A program made the translations under genes and the position numbers. This document shows positions 26,036-34,707 of a stretch of 64,000 nt of DNA, in pieces. Source of the stretch: Lachnospiraceae bacterium. GTDB lineage: Bacteria > Bacillota > Clostridia > Lachnospirales > Lachnospiraceae. Position 1 is the first letter of the stretch. Each line of letters begins with the position of its first letter. The DNA is taken from assembly GCA_017520425.1 (NCBI GenBank), contig JAFXFO010000040.1, forward strand, positions 1 through 64,000, written 5' to 3'. The notes below the pieces were generated by a model. The model worked only from the letters and a program-made list of their open reading frames with translations. It was not told the origin of the DNA and did no database searches.

Positions 26036-26080
26036 ACATTACAGACATTTCAATGAAACCCAGACCCCGGAGTACATTAC

Positions 26081-26440
26081 ATGAAATACATCAAACAAAT
26101 TAGTATCATTCTATCCATATGCCTAATTGCAGAGCTGATGGAATACTATATACCCCTCCCTGTGGCAGCCAGTATTTATGGGCTGGTACTGATGCTTCTG
26201 GCACTGACTACGAAGCTACTACCTTTGGAGGAGGTACAGGATACGGCGGATTTTTTGTTAAATCATATTGCCCTGCTGTTTATCCCGCCCACTGTGGGCA
26301 TGATGGACGGAGTGGAAATCATGAAGCAGATGGCGGTGCCTCTTTTGGTGATTTGTATGGTTACTACATTGCTGATTATGGGAGCCACCGGGCTGGTTAG
26401 CCAGGCTATCTTAAGAAAAGGAAAGAAGGAAGAGGCATGA
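26081..26440 (+). CDS. lrgA: CidA/LrgA-type holin-like membrane protein
   Basis: 119 residues with four hydrophobic segments: IILSICLIAELMEYYIPLPVA, AASIYGLVLMLLALTT, LNHIALLFIPPTVGMMDG and a C-terminal VPLLVICMVTTLLIMGATGLV. The PPTVGMM box is diagnostic. In Staphylococcus LrgA/CidA are holin-like partners of LrgB/CidB acting on murein hydrolase export and cell lysis. The 4-bp overlap (ATGA) with the next gene shows an lrgAB-type operon. No AGGAGG site is seen; TATA/GGAG-rich sequence is weak. Confidence 0.88.
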   Translation: MKYIKQISIILSICLIAELMEYYIPLPVAASIYGLVLMLLALTTKLLPLEEVQDTADFLLNHIALLFIPPTVGMMDGVEIMKQMAVPLLVICMVTTLLIMGATGLVSQAILRKGKKEEA

Positions 26441-27129
26441 AGGAGCTACTGACGGAATCTGTATATTTTGGTATGGTGCTGACTCTTGTGTGCTACGAAA
26501 TAGGTCTGTCAGTGAAGCGGAAAGTCAAATTCCCCTTGGCTAATCCGTTGCTGGTAGGTGCAGTCCTTATCATTTTGGTATTGTTAGCACTGGACATAGA
26601 ATACGAGACCTATCAGGCAAGCGTACGTCCTATAAGTTTTTTGTTGACTCCTGCTACAGTGTGCCTGGCCATCCCCCTATATCGGCAGCTGAGGCTTCTC
26701 AAAAAATATCCTTTAGCCATTATCGGCGGAGTCCTATCCGGTGTGCTGACCGCCATGGTAAGTATTTATCTTTTAAGTTTGGCCTTTGGCCTGACTCATG
26801 AAGAGTATGTGTCCATCCTACCCAAATCCATTACTACTGCAATCGGTATGGGTGTTTCACAGAAAATGGGAGGTGTGGTGGCGCTGACGGTCATATCTAT
26901 TAGTATCAGCGGAATCTCCGGAACCATACTGGCAGATATTTGGTTGAAGCTACTTAGGATTCGCGAACCCATTGCCAAGGGACTGGCGCTGGGGACGGCC
27001 GCCCATGCCTTGGGAACCGCCAAAGCCATGGAACTGGGAGAAATCGAAGGCGCCATGAGCAGCCTGTCCATCGTAGTCACGGGAATCCTTTCGGTGATAG
27101 CAATCTCTTTTTTTGCACCCCTGATTTAG
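26437..27129 (+). CDS. lrgB: LrgB/CidB-type membrane protein
   Basis: 230 residues, about eight hydrophobic segments. Conserved LrgB parts: ANPLLVGAVLII, LTPATVCLAIPLYRQ, LPKSITTAIGMGVSQKMGG and the glycine-rich KGLALGTAAHALGTAKAMELG near the end. It starts inside the lrgA stop codon. The stop codon is followed directly by a 31-bp palindrome. Confidence 0.93.
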   Translation: MKELLTESVYFGMVLTLVCYEIGLSVKRKVKFPLANPLLVGAVLIILVLLALDIEYETYQASVRPISFLLTPATVCLAIPLYRQLRLLKKYPLAIIGGVLSGVLTAMVSIYLLSLAFGLTHEEYVSILPKSITTAIGMGVSQKMGGVVALTVISISISGISGTILADIWLKLLRIREPIAKGLALGTAAHALGTAKAMELGEIEGAMSSLSIVVTGILSVIAISFFAPLI

Positions 27130-27190
27130 GGAGATGAGTCCAGTGGGAGTGAGACCCGGCCGGGTCTCACTCCCACTGGACTCATTTCCC
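27129..27190. repeat. Loop-less 31-bp palindrome
   Basis: Arms 27129-27159 and 27160-27190 are perfect complements apart from one G-T (27133/27186). The centre is ACCCGG|CCGGGT, so no loop is left for a DNA or RNA hairpin. No T-run follows. It begins at the last base of lrgB and ends ~80 bp before the next gene. Confidence 0.9.
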
Positions 27191-27269
27191 AAGTATGAAT
27201 CGCCCACTCTCCACACATACTAAGCAGGGTGAGGGATTCCCCACTACAATCGGAAACGGAGGTATGGTT

Positions 27270-27455
27270 ATGAGCAATATTTCAGAATTGGAATTACAGA
27301 ATTTACGTCACTTAATCGGTGGATTTGAGACCACTCATTGTAAGCTGCAGCAGTATGCAACAGAGGCACAGGACCCTCAGATTAAGCAGTTTTTTGATAA
27401 GGGTGCCAAGTCTGCTATGGAAAACAAGCAGCAGCTGATGAAGTTTTTAGGTTAA
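27270..27455 (+). CDS. Small CotF-like spore coat family protein
   Basis: 61 residues from the ATG at 27270 (ACGGAGG 7 bp upstream; an ATG at 27264 is too near). All-helical: SELELQNLRHLIGGFETTH then LQQYATEAQDPQIKQFFDKGAKSA, the ferritin-like helix pair found in small CotF-type coat proteins. Function in this organism is unproven. It is 13 bp ahead of a second CotF-like gene, so they form one operon. Confidence 0.65.
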   Translation: MSNISELELQNLRHLIGGFETTHCKLQQYATEAQDPQIKQFFDKGAKSAMENKQQLMKFLG

Positions 27456-27468
27456 GGAGGTAGAGAGT

Positions 27469-27729
27469 ATGCAGATGCAGGAAAAAACAATGGTAGCAGA
27501 TACCTTGGCAGGTATCAATGGTGAGTTGAGTCGTTACGGTGCCATCATTGCACAGACCGAAAATAAGGAGTTGAAGCAGACTCTGAAGCAGTTTCGTGCT
27601 GCCTGTGAGCAGAGTCAGGAGGAGCTGTACCAAATCGCGCGTGAGAAGTCTTATTACGTGCCTGCTGCAAAGGCCAGTGAGGACGCAGTGGCCCATGTAA
27701 AGAGCCTGTTTAGTACTTCTTCTTTGTAA
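27469..27729 (+). CDS. CotF-type spore coat protein
   Basis: 86 residues. The helical arrangement EKTMVADTLAGINGELSRYG, ENKELKQTLKQFRAACEQSQ, and the closing YQIAREKSYYVPAAKA matches the CotF coat-protein family (helical, ferritin-like). GGAGG lies 7 bp before the ATG. Coat proteins are expressed in the mother cell; the promoter could not be classified. A strong terminator follows. Confidence 0.75.
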   Translation: MQMQEKTMVADTLAGINGELSRYGAIIAQTENKELKQTLKQFRAACEQSQEELYQIAREKSYYVPAAKASEDAVAHVKSLFSTSSL

Positions 27730-27742
27730 AGAGGCCATAGAA

Positions 27743-27785
27743 TATCCGGGAACTGTCCAATAAAGGATAGTTCTCGGATTTTTTT
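27743..27785 (+). terminator. Terminator after CotF-like gene
   Basis: ATCCGGGAACTGTCC and GGATAGTTCTCGGAT form a long stem with an AATAAA loop, then seven T. Next to it (27790-27845) is a second weak stem CCGCT/AGCGG of unknown meaning. Confidence 0.85.
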
Positions 27786-27895
27786 CGTGAGGGTTATTCA
27801 CGCTCCGCTAACAAGGCGTTTAAGCGGGAATATTCACTGGAAGCGTTGCATAAATCAATAGTAAGAGATGCATTTACAAAAATAAGTGGGGGTCT

Positions 27896-28552
27896 ATGTT
27901 AAATTATCTTTGGGCGGGCATGATTTTGCTGGGGATTGTATATGCCATATTAACAGGTAATGTGGCAAGCCTTACCGATGCGGCCATGGACAGTGCAGGA
28001 GAGGCTATATCCCTATGTATCACTATGGCGGGGGTGATGGCCCTTTGGATGGGGCTTATGAAAATTGCTGAGGAGTCCGGCATGGTACAGAAAATGACAA
28101 AGGGGATTATGCCTTTTTTAAGGTGCCTTTTCCCGAGGATACCGAAAGGGCATAAATCCTTGGAATACATCGCCACCAATATGGTGACCAATATACTGGG
28201 GCTGGGCTGGGCTTGTATGCCGGCCGGGTTAAAGGCCATGGAGGAGCTGGCCAATCTGGAACGGGAGCGGGGGAATCCGGAGTACTGCGACGGAGAGCAT
28301 GAGATGTCTGAGGGAAAAAGCACGGAACTTCGGAGTCCACGTTCTGCCAGTGATGAGATGTGTATCTTCCTGATAGTGAATATTTCCTCCCTGCAGCTGT
28401 TACCCATCAATATCATAGCCTACCGAAGTCAGTATGGTAGTGTGAATCCCATAGCTATCGTGGGGCCGGCTATTTTAGCCACTGTTGCAAGTGCTCTGGT
28501 GGGTATTGTATTTTGTCTGGTAAAAAATGCAACTGCCCGCAGAAACAGTTGA
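27896..28552 (+). CDS. spmA: Spore maturation protein A
   Basis: 218 residues from the ATG at 27896. A nucleoside-recognition (Gate) fold: GIVYAILTGNVASLTDAAMDSAGEAISLCI, MALWMGLMKIAEESGM, the LEYIATNMVTNILGLGWACMPAGLKAMEEL block, and FLIVNISSLQLLPINIIAYRSQYGS. SpmA with SpmB is needed for spore core dehydration in Bacillus. The usual partner spmB is not next to it but at 36559, 8 kb away. GTGGGGG precedes the start. Confidence 0.93.
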   Translation: MLNYLWAGMILLGIVYAILTGNVASLTDAAMDSAGEAISLCITMAGVMALWMGLMKIAEESGMVQKMTKGIMPFLRCLFPRIPKGHKSLEYIATNMVTNILGLGWACMPAGLKAMEELANLERERGNPEYCDGEHEMSEGKSTELRSPRSASDEMCIFLIVNISSLQLLPINIIAYRSQYGSVNPIAIVGPAILATVASALVGIVFCLVKNATARRNS

Positions 28553-28640
28553 CGGATGTGGGGGATTTCAGTAAAATGAATATGGTTACGGATGGTTGCA
28601 TAAGCATCTGTCACGAAATTAATGAATTTGGAGAACATAT

Positions 28641-30011
28641 ATGAAAAGAGAAAGCTTGGGAAGCCGTTTGGGCTTTATCCTTTTAAGTGCAGGCTGTGCC
28701 ATCGGTATCGGTAATGTGTGGAAATTCCCTTATATGGCAGGTCAGTATGGTGGCGGTGCTTTTGTACTGGTTTATTTATTCTTTTTGGCAATTATGGGTA
28801 TTCCTGTTATGACCATGGAATTTGCTATGGGTCGCGCCAGCCGTAAGAGTCCTGTTTGTATGTATCAGGAGCTGGAGAAGAAGGGACAGAAGTGGCATAT
28901 TCACGGTTATGCAGCCATGATCGGTAATTATTTGCTCATGATGTTTTATACCAGTGTAACCGCTTGGATGCTGCAGTATTTTGTGAAGATGGTTACCGGC
29001 TCTTTTGCGGGCAAAGATTCCGCAGGTGTAGAAGCGGTGTTTAATAGCATGATGGGCGATGCAAAAACCATGATTTTATATATGGGGATTGTAGTAGTCA
29101 TCGGTTTCGGTGTCTGTGCCATTGGTTTGCAAAAGGGTCTGGAAAGAGTAACCAAGTATATGATGTTAGCACTTTTAGGCCTGATGATAGTTTTGGCTAT
29201 AAACAGTATGTTTATGGAAGGCGGCTCAGAAGGTTTGAAATTCTATTTGCTGCCTGATTTCGGCCGAATGGCAGATATCGGTGTGGGAGAGGTAATCGTA
29301 GGTGCTATGAACCAGGCCTTCTTTACATTGAGTCTGGGTATCGGTTCCATGGCTATTTTCGGAAGCTATATTAACAAGGATCGCAGCCTTTTGGGTGAAG
29401 CAGTGAATGTAGGTATTTTAGATACTTGTGTAGCATTTTGTTCCGGATTGATTATTTTCCCGGCATGCTTTGCATTTGATGTGGAAGTAAGCAGCGGCCC
29501 CCCCTTGATTTTTATTACCTTGCCCAACATATTTAATGATTTTGCTGATGCAAAAGCAGGCATCTTCTGGGGCAGTATGTTCTTCCTGTTTATGTCCTTT
29601 GCGGCAATGTCCACTATTTTTGCGGTGTTTGAGAATATTCTTTCCTGTACCATGGACTTGACCGGTTGGAGCAGAAAGAAGGCTTGCCTTGTCAACGGTA
29701 TTGCTATGTTTATACTGTCCATTCCCTGTATTCTGGGATTCAGCGTATGGAAGGATGTTCAGATTGCAGGCAAGGGTATCATGGATATGGAGGACTTCGT
29801 GGTTAGTAATCTGTTACTGCCCATCGGTTCTTTGTTGTTTGTACTTTTCTGTACCACCCGTTATGGATGGGGCTGGGAGAAATTCCTGGCAGAAGCCAAT
29901 GAAGGTAAGGGTCTGAAGGTGGCAAAGTGGATGCGTCCTTACATGACTTTCGTACTTCCGGTTATAATATTAGTGTTATTAATTGTGGGACTTATTCCCA
30001 GCAAAGGTTAA
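28641..30011 (+). CDS. Sodium-dependent transporter, neurotransmitter:sodium symporter family
   Basis: 456 residues with about eleven hydrophobic segments, the LeuT-like fold. The unwound TM1 motif GSRLGFILLSAGCAIGIGNVWKFPY and the following QYGGGAFVLVYLFFL are hallmarks, and the TM8-like FMSFAAMSTIFAVFENI region is present. It imports an amino acid or related solute with sodium. The substrate cannot be named. GGAG lies 7 bp before the ATG. The hairpin at 30030 follows. Confidence 0.95.
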   Translation: MKRESLGSRLGFILLSAGCAIGIGNVWKFPYMAGQYGGGAFVLVYLFFLAIMGIPVMTMEFAMGRASRKSPVCMYQELEKKGQKWHIHGYAAMIGNYLLMMFYTSVTAWMLQYFVKMVTGSFAGKDSAGVEAVFNSMMGDAKTMILYMGIVVVIGFGVCAIGLQKGLERVTKYMMLALLGLMIVLAINSMFMEGGSEGLKFYLLPDFGRMADIGVGEVIVGAMNQAFFTLSLGIGSMAIFGSYINKDRSLLGEAVNVGILDTCVAFCSGLIIFPACFAFDVEVSSGPPLIFITLPNIFNDFADAKAGIFWGSMFFLFMSFAAMSTIFAVFENILSCTMDLTGWSRKKACLVNGIAMFILSIPCILGFSVWKDVQIAGKGIMDMEDFVVSNLLLPIGSLLFVLFCTTRYGWGWEKFLAEANEGKGLKVAKWMRPYMTFVLPVIILVLLIVGLIPSKG

Positions 30012-30029
30012 TTTATGGTTGAAGAATTG

Positions 30030-30057
30030 CAAGAGGGTGCTGATTGGCATCCTCTTG
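30030..30057 (+). terminator. Hairpin after the sodium symporter (weak terminator)
   Basis: CAAGAGGGTGC-TGATTG-GCATCCTCTTG forms an 11-bp stem with one G-T pair. Only two T follow, so termination is uncertain. Confidence 0.5.
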
Positions 30058-30084
30058 TTGAACTATAGGAGTTGTGCGACATTT

Positions 30085-31269
30085 ATGAAAAGAATCATCT
30101 ATTTAGACAATGCAGCCACCACCAAAATCCATCCGCAGGTGCTGGAGGAAATGATGCCCTATTTGCAGGAAAGCTACGGCAATCCGGCGGCTATTTATTC
30201 TCTGGCAGGGCAGTCTGCCAAGGGTGTAGCAAAAGCAAGGGATCAGGTGGCCAAACTGATCAATGCCCGCAGGGAGGATATTTATTTTACCGGCGGAGGA
30301 AGTGAATCCGACAACTGGGCCATCAAGGCGGTTGCAGAAAGCTTTGCCCATAAGGGAAAGCATATTATCACCACCAAAATTGAACATCATGCAGTGCTTC
30401 ACAGCTGCGAATATCTGGAGAAAAGAGGGTATCAGGTGACCTATGTGGATGTGGATTCGGAAGGTTTTGTGAGTCCGGAAAGCATCCGGGCGGCCATCCG
30501 CCCGGATACCACATTAATCTCCGTTATGGCTGCCAACAATGAAATAGGCACCATACAGCCAATCGCAGAAATCAGCAAGGTAGCCCATGAAAAGGGTATT
30601 CTTTTCCACGTGGACGGTGTACAGGCAGTTGGTCATATTCCCATGGATGTGGAGGAAATGGAGATTGATTTACTTAGTATCAGCGGCCATAAGCTTCATG
30701 GGCCAAAGGGCATCGGCGCCCTTTATATCCGTAAGAATGTAAAGCTCTCCTCCTTCCTGCACGGAGGTGCCCAGGAGCGCCACCGTCGGGCCGGAACCCA
30801 TAATGTGCCTGCTATCGTAGGCTTTGGAAAGGCGGAGGAGATGGCGGGAGAGAATATGTCGGAAAAAATGGACAAGGTAGCGCAGCTAAGAGATTATTTG
30901 ATTGACCGTGTAATGAAAGAGATTCCTTATGTACGACTGAATGGTAGTAGGGAGAGTCGTCTGCCGGGGAATGCCAGCTTCTGCTTCTCCTTTATCGAAG
31001 GAGAAAGCCTGCTGATTCTTTTGGACCAGAAGGGAATCTGTGGGTCCGGCGGCTCTGCCTGTACCACAGGTGCAGTGGACCCTTCCCATGTGCTGATGGC
31101 TATCGGAGTGCCGCCTGAAGTGGCCAAGGGCGTGGTGCGTTTAACCCTTTCTGAGTATACCACCAAGGAAGAAATCGACCTGGCGGTGGATGCACTGAAG
31201 GAGAATCTGGAGAGACTGCGTAGCATGTCCGTGGAGTACGAGCAGTATTTGAAGCGGATGAAAAAGTAA
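30085..31269 (+). CDS. Cysteine desulfurase (NifS/IscS-type)
   Basis: 394 residues from the ATG at 30085 (AGGAG upstream). Starts IIYLDNAATTKIHPQVLEEM. The PLP site is the HGPKG-containing LLSISGHKLHGPKGIGALYI, with VDGVQAVGHIPMD before it. The catalytic-cysteine loop is ICGSGGSACTTGAVDPSHVL, a short NifS-type loop. It mobilises sulfur from cysteine for Fe-S or thiol metabolism. No iscU/scaffold gene is adjacent; the next gene is a regulator of different strand behaviour. Confidence 0.94.
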   Translation: MKRIIYLDNAATTKIHPQVLEEMMPYLQESYGNPAAIYSLAGQSAKGVAKARDQVAKLINARREDIYFTGGGSESDNWAIKAVAESFAHKGKHIITTKIEHHAVLHSCEYLEKRGYQVTYVDVDSEGFVSPESIRAAIRPDTTLISVMAANNEIGTIQPIAEISKVAHEKGILFHVDGVQAVGHIPMDVEEMEIDLLSISGHKLHGPKGIGALYIRKNVKLSSFLHGGAQERHRRAGTHNVPAIVGFGKAEEMAGENMSEKMDKVAQLRDYLIDRVMKEIPYVRLNGSRESRLPGNASFCFSFIEGESLLILLDQKGICGSGGSACTTGAVDPSHVLMAIGVPPEVAKGVVRLTLSEYTTKEEIDLAVDALKENLERLRSMSVEYEQYLKRMKK

Positions 31270-31354
31270 AAAGATGGAGAAGATGGGACTATTAGTAAGT
31301 CCCGGAAATGGTTAACGGGTAATATAGAAATTTTTAAGATAAAACCGGACAAGA

Positions 31355-31421
31355 CATAATTGTCTGGTGGAAAATACGTCATTTCTCACTTTATGACGTG
31401 GTTTTCTGATGTCATAATTGT
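31355..31421 (+). promoter_or_regulatory. Putative operator region of the XRE gene
   Basis: A perfect dyad TTATGAC (31391-31397) / GTCATAA (31411-31417) lies 34 bp before the XRE start. The word CATAATTGT occurs twice, at 31355 and 31413. An overlapping 10-box-like TAATAATAA follows. Autoregulation by the downstream XRE protein is inferred. Confidence 0.4.
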
Positions 31422-31450
31422 AATAATAAACAACGAAAGGAGAAAACAAA

Positions 31451-31948
31451 ATGATAGACCAGATAAAAATAGGTGCTTTTCTAAGAGAATTACGTAAAGA
31501 AAAGGAACTAACACAAGAACAATTAGCAGAGAAATTTGGTGTATCTTCCCGAAGTGTGTCTCGTTGGGAAAATGGTAATACTATGCCGGAATTAGGAATT
31601 TTGGTCGAATTGGCAGATTACTATGAAGTTGACATTAAAGAAATAATTGAAGGTGAAAGGAAAAGTGAGATTATGGAAAAAAAAGAAAAGGATACTTTAC
31701 GAAAGGTTGCGGATTATGCAGAAGCTGAAAAGAAATTAGTAGTGAAACGTAGATGCATAGTTACATTTGTAGGTACATTCATGTTTATGTTGAGTATTAT
31801 GATTGGATACATCGTATTCCCTGGATTGTCGGAAGAAAGTTTTTTGAGAAGTGATGGTTTATGGTTAGGCATAGGAGTTATAGGACTGGTTCTTTTGTGG
31901 GGAATAGTAATTCGTGAAAATCGTAAAAATTCTAATCAAAACATGTAA
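31451..31948 (+). CDS. XRE-family regulator with two membrane segments
   Basis: 165 residues. HTH at ~8-60 (LRKEKELTQEQLAEKFGVSSRSVSRWENG). A lysine-rich linker leads to two hydrophobic segments at ~98-118 and ~128-150. Regulators of this build are membrane-tethered. GAAAGGAG sits 7 bp before the ATG. A dyad operator lies just upstream, and the gene faces the long hairpin element 5. Confidence 0.88.
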   Translation: MIDQIKIGAFLRELRKEKELTQEQLAEKFGVSSRSVSRWENGNTMPELGILVELADYYEVDIKEIIEGERKSEIMEKKEKDTLRKVADYAEAEKKLVVKRRCIVTFVGTFMFMLSIMIGYIVFPGLSEESFLRSDGLWLGIGVIGLVLLWGIVIRENRKNSNQNM

Positions 31949-32005
31949 TTAGGATTCCTTTTAATAGGATTATGATTTTCCCTATAGACCGTCAAAATCA
32001 GACAA

Positions 32006-32102
32006 AAAATAGGCAATTAGGAACATAATTTCCGCCAAGCAAGGCTCTATCAAATGAGCGAGAGTGCCCTGCGGCAGGATGTTATGCTTCTAATTGCCTT
32101 TT
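32006..32102 (+). repeat. Long intergenic hairpin element, copy 5 (shortened)
   Basis: Outer arms AGGCAATTA (32011-32019) and TAATTGCCT (32091-32099) pair perfectly, and the stem continues inward with mismatches through CCGCC/GGCAG. The inner part keeps AAGCAAGGCTCT and the tail motif GAGCGAGAG (32056-32064) of the family but lacks the ACGTCGG...CGCTACG hairpin. It lies between convergent genes with A/T runs on both sides. Confidence 0.6.
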
Positions 32103-32143
32103 GAGTATCCAATCAATCCAAATAAGGAAATTCTGACTGCCCA

Positions 32144-33250
32144 TTATTTAAACGACGTACTGCTGTTCAGCACCAGCGTGCTATACAGGAACAGTACATC
32201 CTGGTCCTTGAATTTGATAAAGCCGCCCAACATTCCGGAATTGATATAGCGGATATCTACCAGGGTTACCTTGCTGTAGCCGGTGGCAAGAAGGGGCACC
32301 ATGGAGCTGCCGAAGGAGTCTCGGAATACAATAAGCTCCTTGGAGGTCAGGGCGTTTGGATTCTCGATGGTCACCAAGGCACTGTTACCGCAGAGGAACA
32401 ATTCGTAAGGATCCTTGGAGGTGGCCTTGGACAAATCATACATAGGGGTCACCACCGGCATACCGGTGTCATAATTGGTCACCACACAGCTTTCCAAAAT
32501 ACTGTTAGTCAGATACTTGATTTTATCCGGCTTTAGGGGTAGGGCCAGCTGTCCGTAATATACACCGTAGAAATCTTCCGTCACTTCCTTGGTCTCGTAC
32601 TCTGTGGAAATGGGCACACCCATGCCACTGGCCAGGATCCCAGCAGCAGACAGGAGATTTTCCTGCTTCCAGTGGGTATCCGTGTAGTAATAATCCTCCA
32701 ACTTCAGGCTGTCAAACAAATCCAGATATTGGAACTGAGGAAGCTGTTCCGTCAGGGAGGAAGCCAGCTTAGAGTAGTCCATGGACAATCTGCCGCTATT
32801 CGTTCCTGCAAAGTAGTTTTTATCCGGTACGATGGACAGGAAAATGTTCGTGTCCGTACCCTGTAGATACTTTTCATAAATACTTGTGAATTTTTTTGCT
32901 GCATTATCAATCATGGGCTGGGACAAGGGGTATTCCGCCTTTATCACATAGCCGTCTTTTATAAACAAATCATTGATTTCCTTCTCCCGAAACAGATACA
33001 GGGTAGAGAAGCTTTTGACCCCTCGGAAGGTATCCCTCATAGGGAATTGGTCCAGGGTGTAGGTTTCAAAATCCTTCATGAATCGTCCGGACAAAATCGT
33101 TTCTTTGCTTAGTTCCGGAAACTTGGCCAATGCACGTCTTTCGCTGTCAGAATACTCCTTGGCAGGCTTAAACCAGCAGACCAAAGAGAGAATCAGAAGT
33201 ATCCCGCCCATCAGGAAGACAATGATTTTGTTTTTCGCATTTTCTTTCAT
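32144..33250 (-). CDS. DHHW family protein (AlgX/AlgJ-like)
   Basis: 368 residues. One N-terminal membrane segment (VFLMGGILLILSLVCW) and then a SGNH-like fold. The signature DTHWKQENLLSAAG is present with LDLFDSLKLEDYYYTDTHW before it and a conserved VFRDSFGSSMVPLLATGYSK near the end. Such proteins act outside the membrane next to MBOAT acyltransferases, which supply acetyl or other acyl groups for exopolysaccharide. The upstream partner on the same strand is exactly that (33263-34669). The ATG is in the middle of the gap and the pair is in one operon. Confidence 0.88.
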   Translation of the reverse strand: MKENAKNKIIVFLMGGILLILSLVCWFKPAKEYSDSERRALAKFPELSKETILSGRFMKDFETYTLDQFPMRDTFRGVKSFSTLYLFREKEINDLFIKDGYVIKAEYPLSQPMIDNAAKKFTSIYEKYLQGTDTNIFLSIVPDKNYFAGTNSGRLSMDYSKLASSLTEQLPQFQYLDLFDSLKLEDYYYTDTHWKQENLLSAAGILASGMGVPISTEYETKEVTEDFYGVYYGQLALPLKPDKIKYLTNSILESCVVTNYDTGMPVVTPMYDLSKATSKDPYELFLCGNSALVTIENPNALTSKELIVFRDSFGSSMVPLLATGYSKVTLVDIRYINSGMLGGFIKFKDQDVLFLYSTLVLNSSTSFK

Positions 33251-33262
33251 CTGTCTGCCCTC

Positions 33263-34669
33263 CTAGAATCTGAAATATAAGAATGGATTGAAGGAACCAT
33301 CCACCAAATAAGAGGTTACCAGCAACAAAAGTACCAAAGGGAATAACAGCTCAGCCACACTCATGATACCGGAAACAACAGGCTTTTCGGAGGCATGAAG
33401 TTTGGTAACAACCATTTTGGGCAACGGAGTGCTGCCAATAACGGACAGTAGCAAAATAAATCCGAAGCTGCGTAAATAGTACACAAATTCCCCGGAAATA
33501 AGAGGGTAACTACCTGCGCCAAACATGGCACCCAGGTAAGTGACTGCTTCCTTCACATCCGTAGCATTAAACAATACGAAGCCAAACATGACAATCAACA
33601 TTACATAAATATGTCGCAAGAAGGAAGCTTTGTCCAGGTATTTGCCAAGGAACAGCTTTTCTATCACCAGGAATGCTGCATACAAAAGTCCCCAGAGGAT
33701 AAAGTTCCAAGAGGCACCATGCCAGAAGCCGGTGAGCATCCATACCACCAGAATATTAAAGAACCAGCGGGGCTTGGATACCCGGTTGCCGCCTAAAGGA
33801 ATATATACATAGTCCCTGAACCAGGAACCTAAGGACATATGCCAGCGACGCCAAAATTCCGTGATGCTCTTGGAAATATAGGGGTAGTTGAAGTTTTCGA
33901 TAAAGTCAAAGCCGAAGATTTTACCCAGACCGATAGCCATGTCACTATAGCCTGAGAAGTCAAAGTATATATGCAAAGTAAAGCTGATGGCATAGAGCCA
34001 GAAGAACAAAACGGACTTGTCCGGAGAGGCTCTGAAAATATCGCAAAGCTCGCCTAAGAGATTGGCCAGCAATATTTTCTTGGAAAGACCAATCATAAAA
34101 CGATTGATGCCATAAGCACATTTTTCAAAGGAATGGGTACGTTGCTCCAACTGAGCGGCGATATCGCTGTAACGTACAATGGGGCCTGCAATCAGCTGGG
34201 GGAACATAGCAATGTAGGCACCGAAGTTAATAATGTTTTTCTGAGCCGGTACAGTGCCGCGATACACATCCACCAGGTAGCTGAGCAGCTGGAAGGTATA
34301 GAAGCTGATACCGATGGGAAGGGCAATTTTCAGCAGGGGAATGGACAGTCCGGTCACTGCATTCAAATTGGTGATAAAAAAGTCCACATACTTAAAATAG
34401 CCCAGCATAGCCACACTACTGAGTAAGGACAGAATAAAAAACACCTTAGAAAGGCCTTTCCCGCGAAAGGCCTCTATAAGGCGTCCAAATACGTATCCTG
34501 CCACGATGGCAATGCCCATAATAATAACATACCTTGGCTCTCCCCAGCCGTAGAAGAACAGGCTGGAAAGAAGCAATACTAAGTTTTTCAGTTTAGAGGG
34601 TACCGCAAAGTAAAGAATCAGTACCACAGGCAAAAAATAGTATAAAAAGGGGATACTGGAAAATAACAT
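33263..34669 (-). CDS. MBOAT family membrane O-acyltransferase (AlgI-like)
   Basis: 468 residues, ten or more hydrophobic segments. The start LFSSIPFLYYFLPVVLILYF, the central TEFWRRWHMSLGSWFRDYVYIPLGGNR and the catalytic-histidine segment GFWHGASWNFILWGL are all in place. It probably transfers acyl groups across the membrane onto an extracellular polymer, with the DHHW protein at 32144 as the extracytoplasmic partner. It is 12 bp upstream of that gene on the same strand. Confidence 0.93.
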   Translation of the reverse strand: MLFSSIPFLYYFLPVVLILYFAVPSKLKNLVLLLSSLFFYGWGEPRYVIIMGIAIVAGYVFGRLIEAFRGKGLSKVFFILSLLSSVAMLGYFKYVDFFITNLNAVTGLSIPLLKIALPIGISFYTFQLLSYLVDVYRGTVPAQKNIINFGAYIAMFPQLIAGPIVRYSDIAAQLEQRTHSFEKCAYGINRFMIGLSKKILLANLLGELCDIFRASPDKSVLFFWLYAISFTLHIYFDFSGYSDMAIGLGKIFGFDFIENFNYPYISKSITEFWRRWHMSLGSWFRDYVYIPLGGNRVSKPRWFFNILVVWMLTGFWHGASWNFILWGLLYAAFLVIEKLFLGKYLDKASFLRHIYVMLIVMFGFVLFNATDVKEAVTYLGAMFGAGSYPLISGEFVYYLRSFGFILLLSVIGSTPLPKMVVTKLHASEKPVVSGIMSVAELLFPLVLLLLVTSYLVDGSFNPFLYFRF

Positions 34670-34707
34670 TTTAGTTACCTCGATTTGTAATTAATAGTTA
34701 TTGATAA

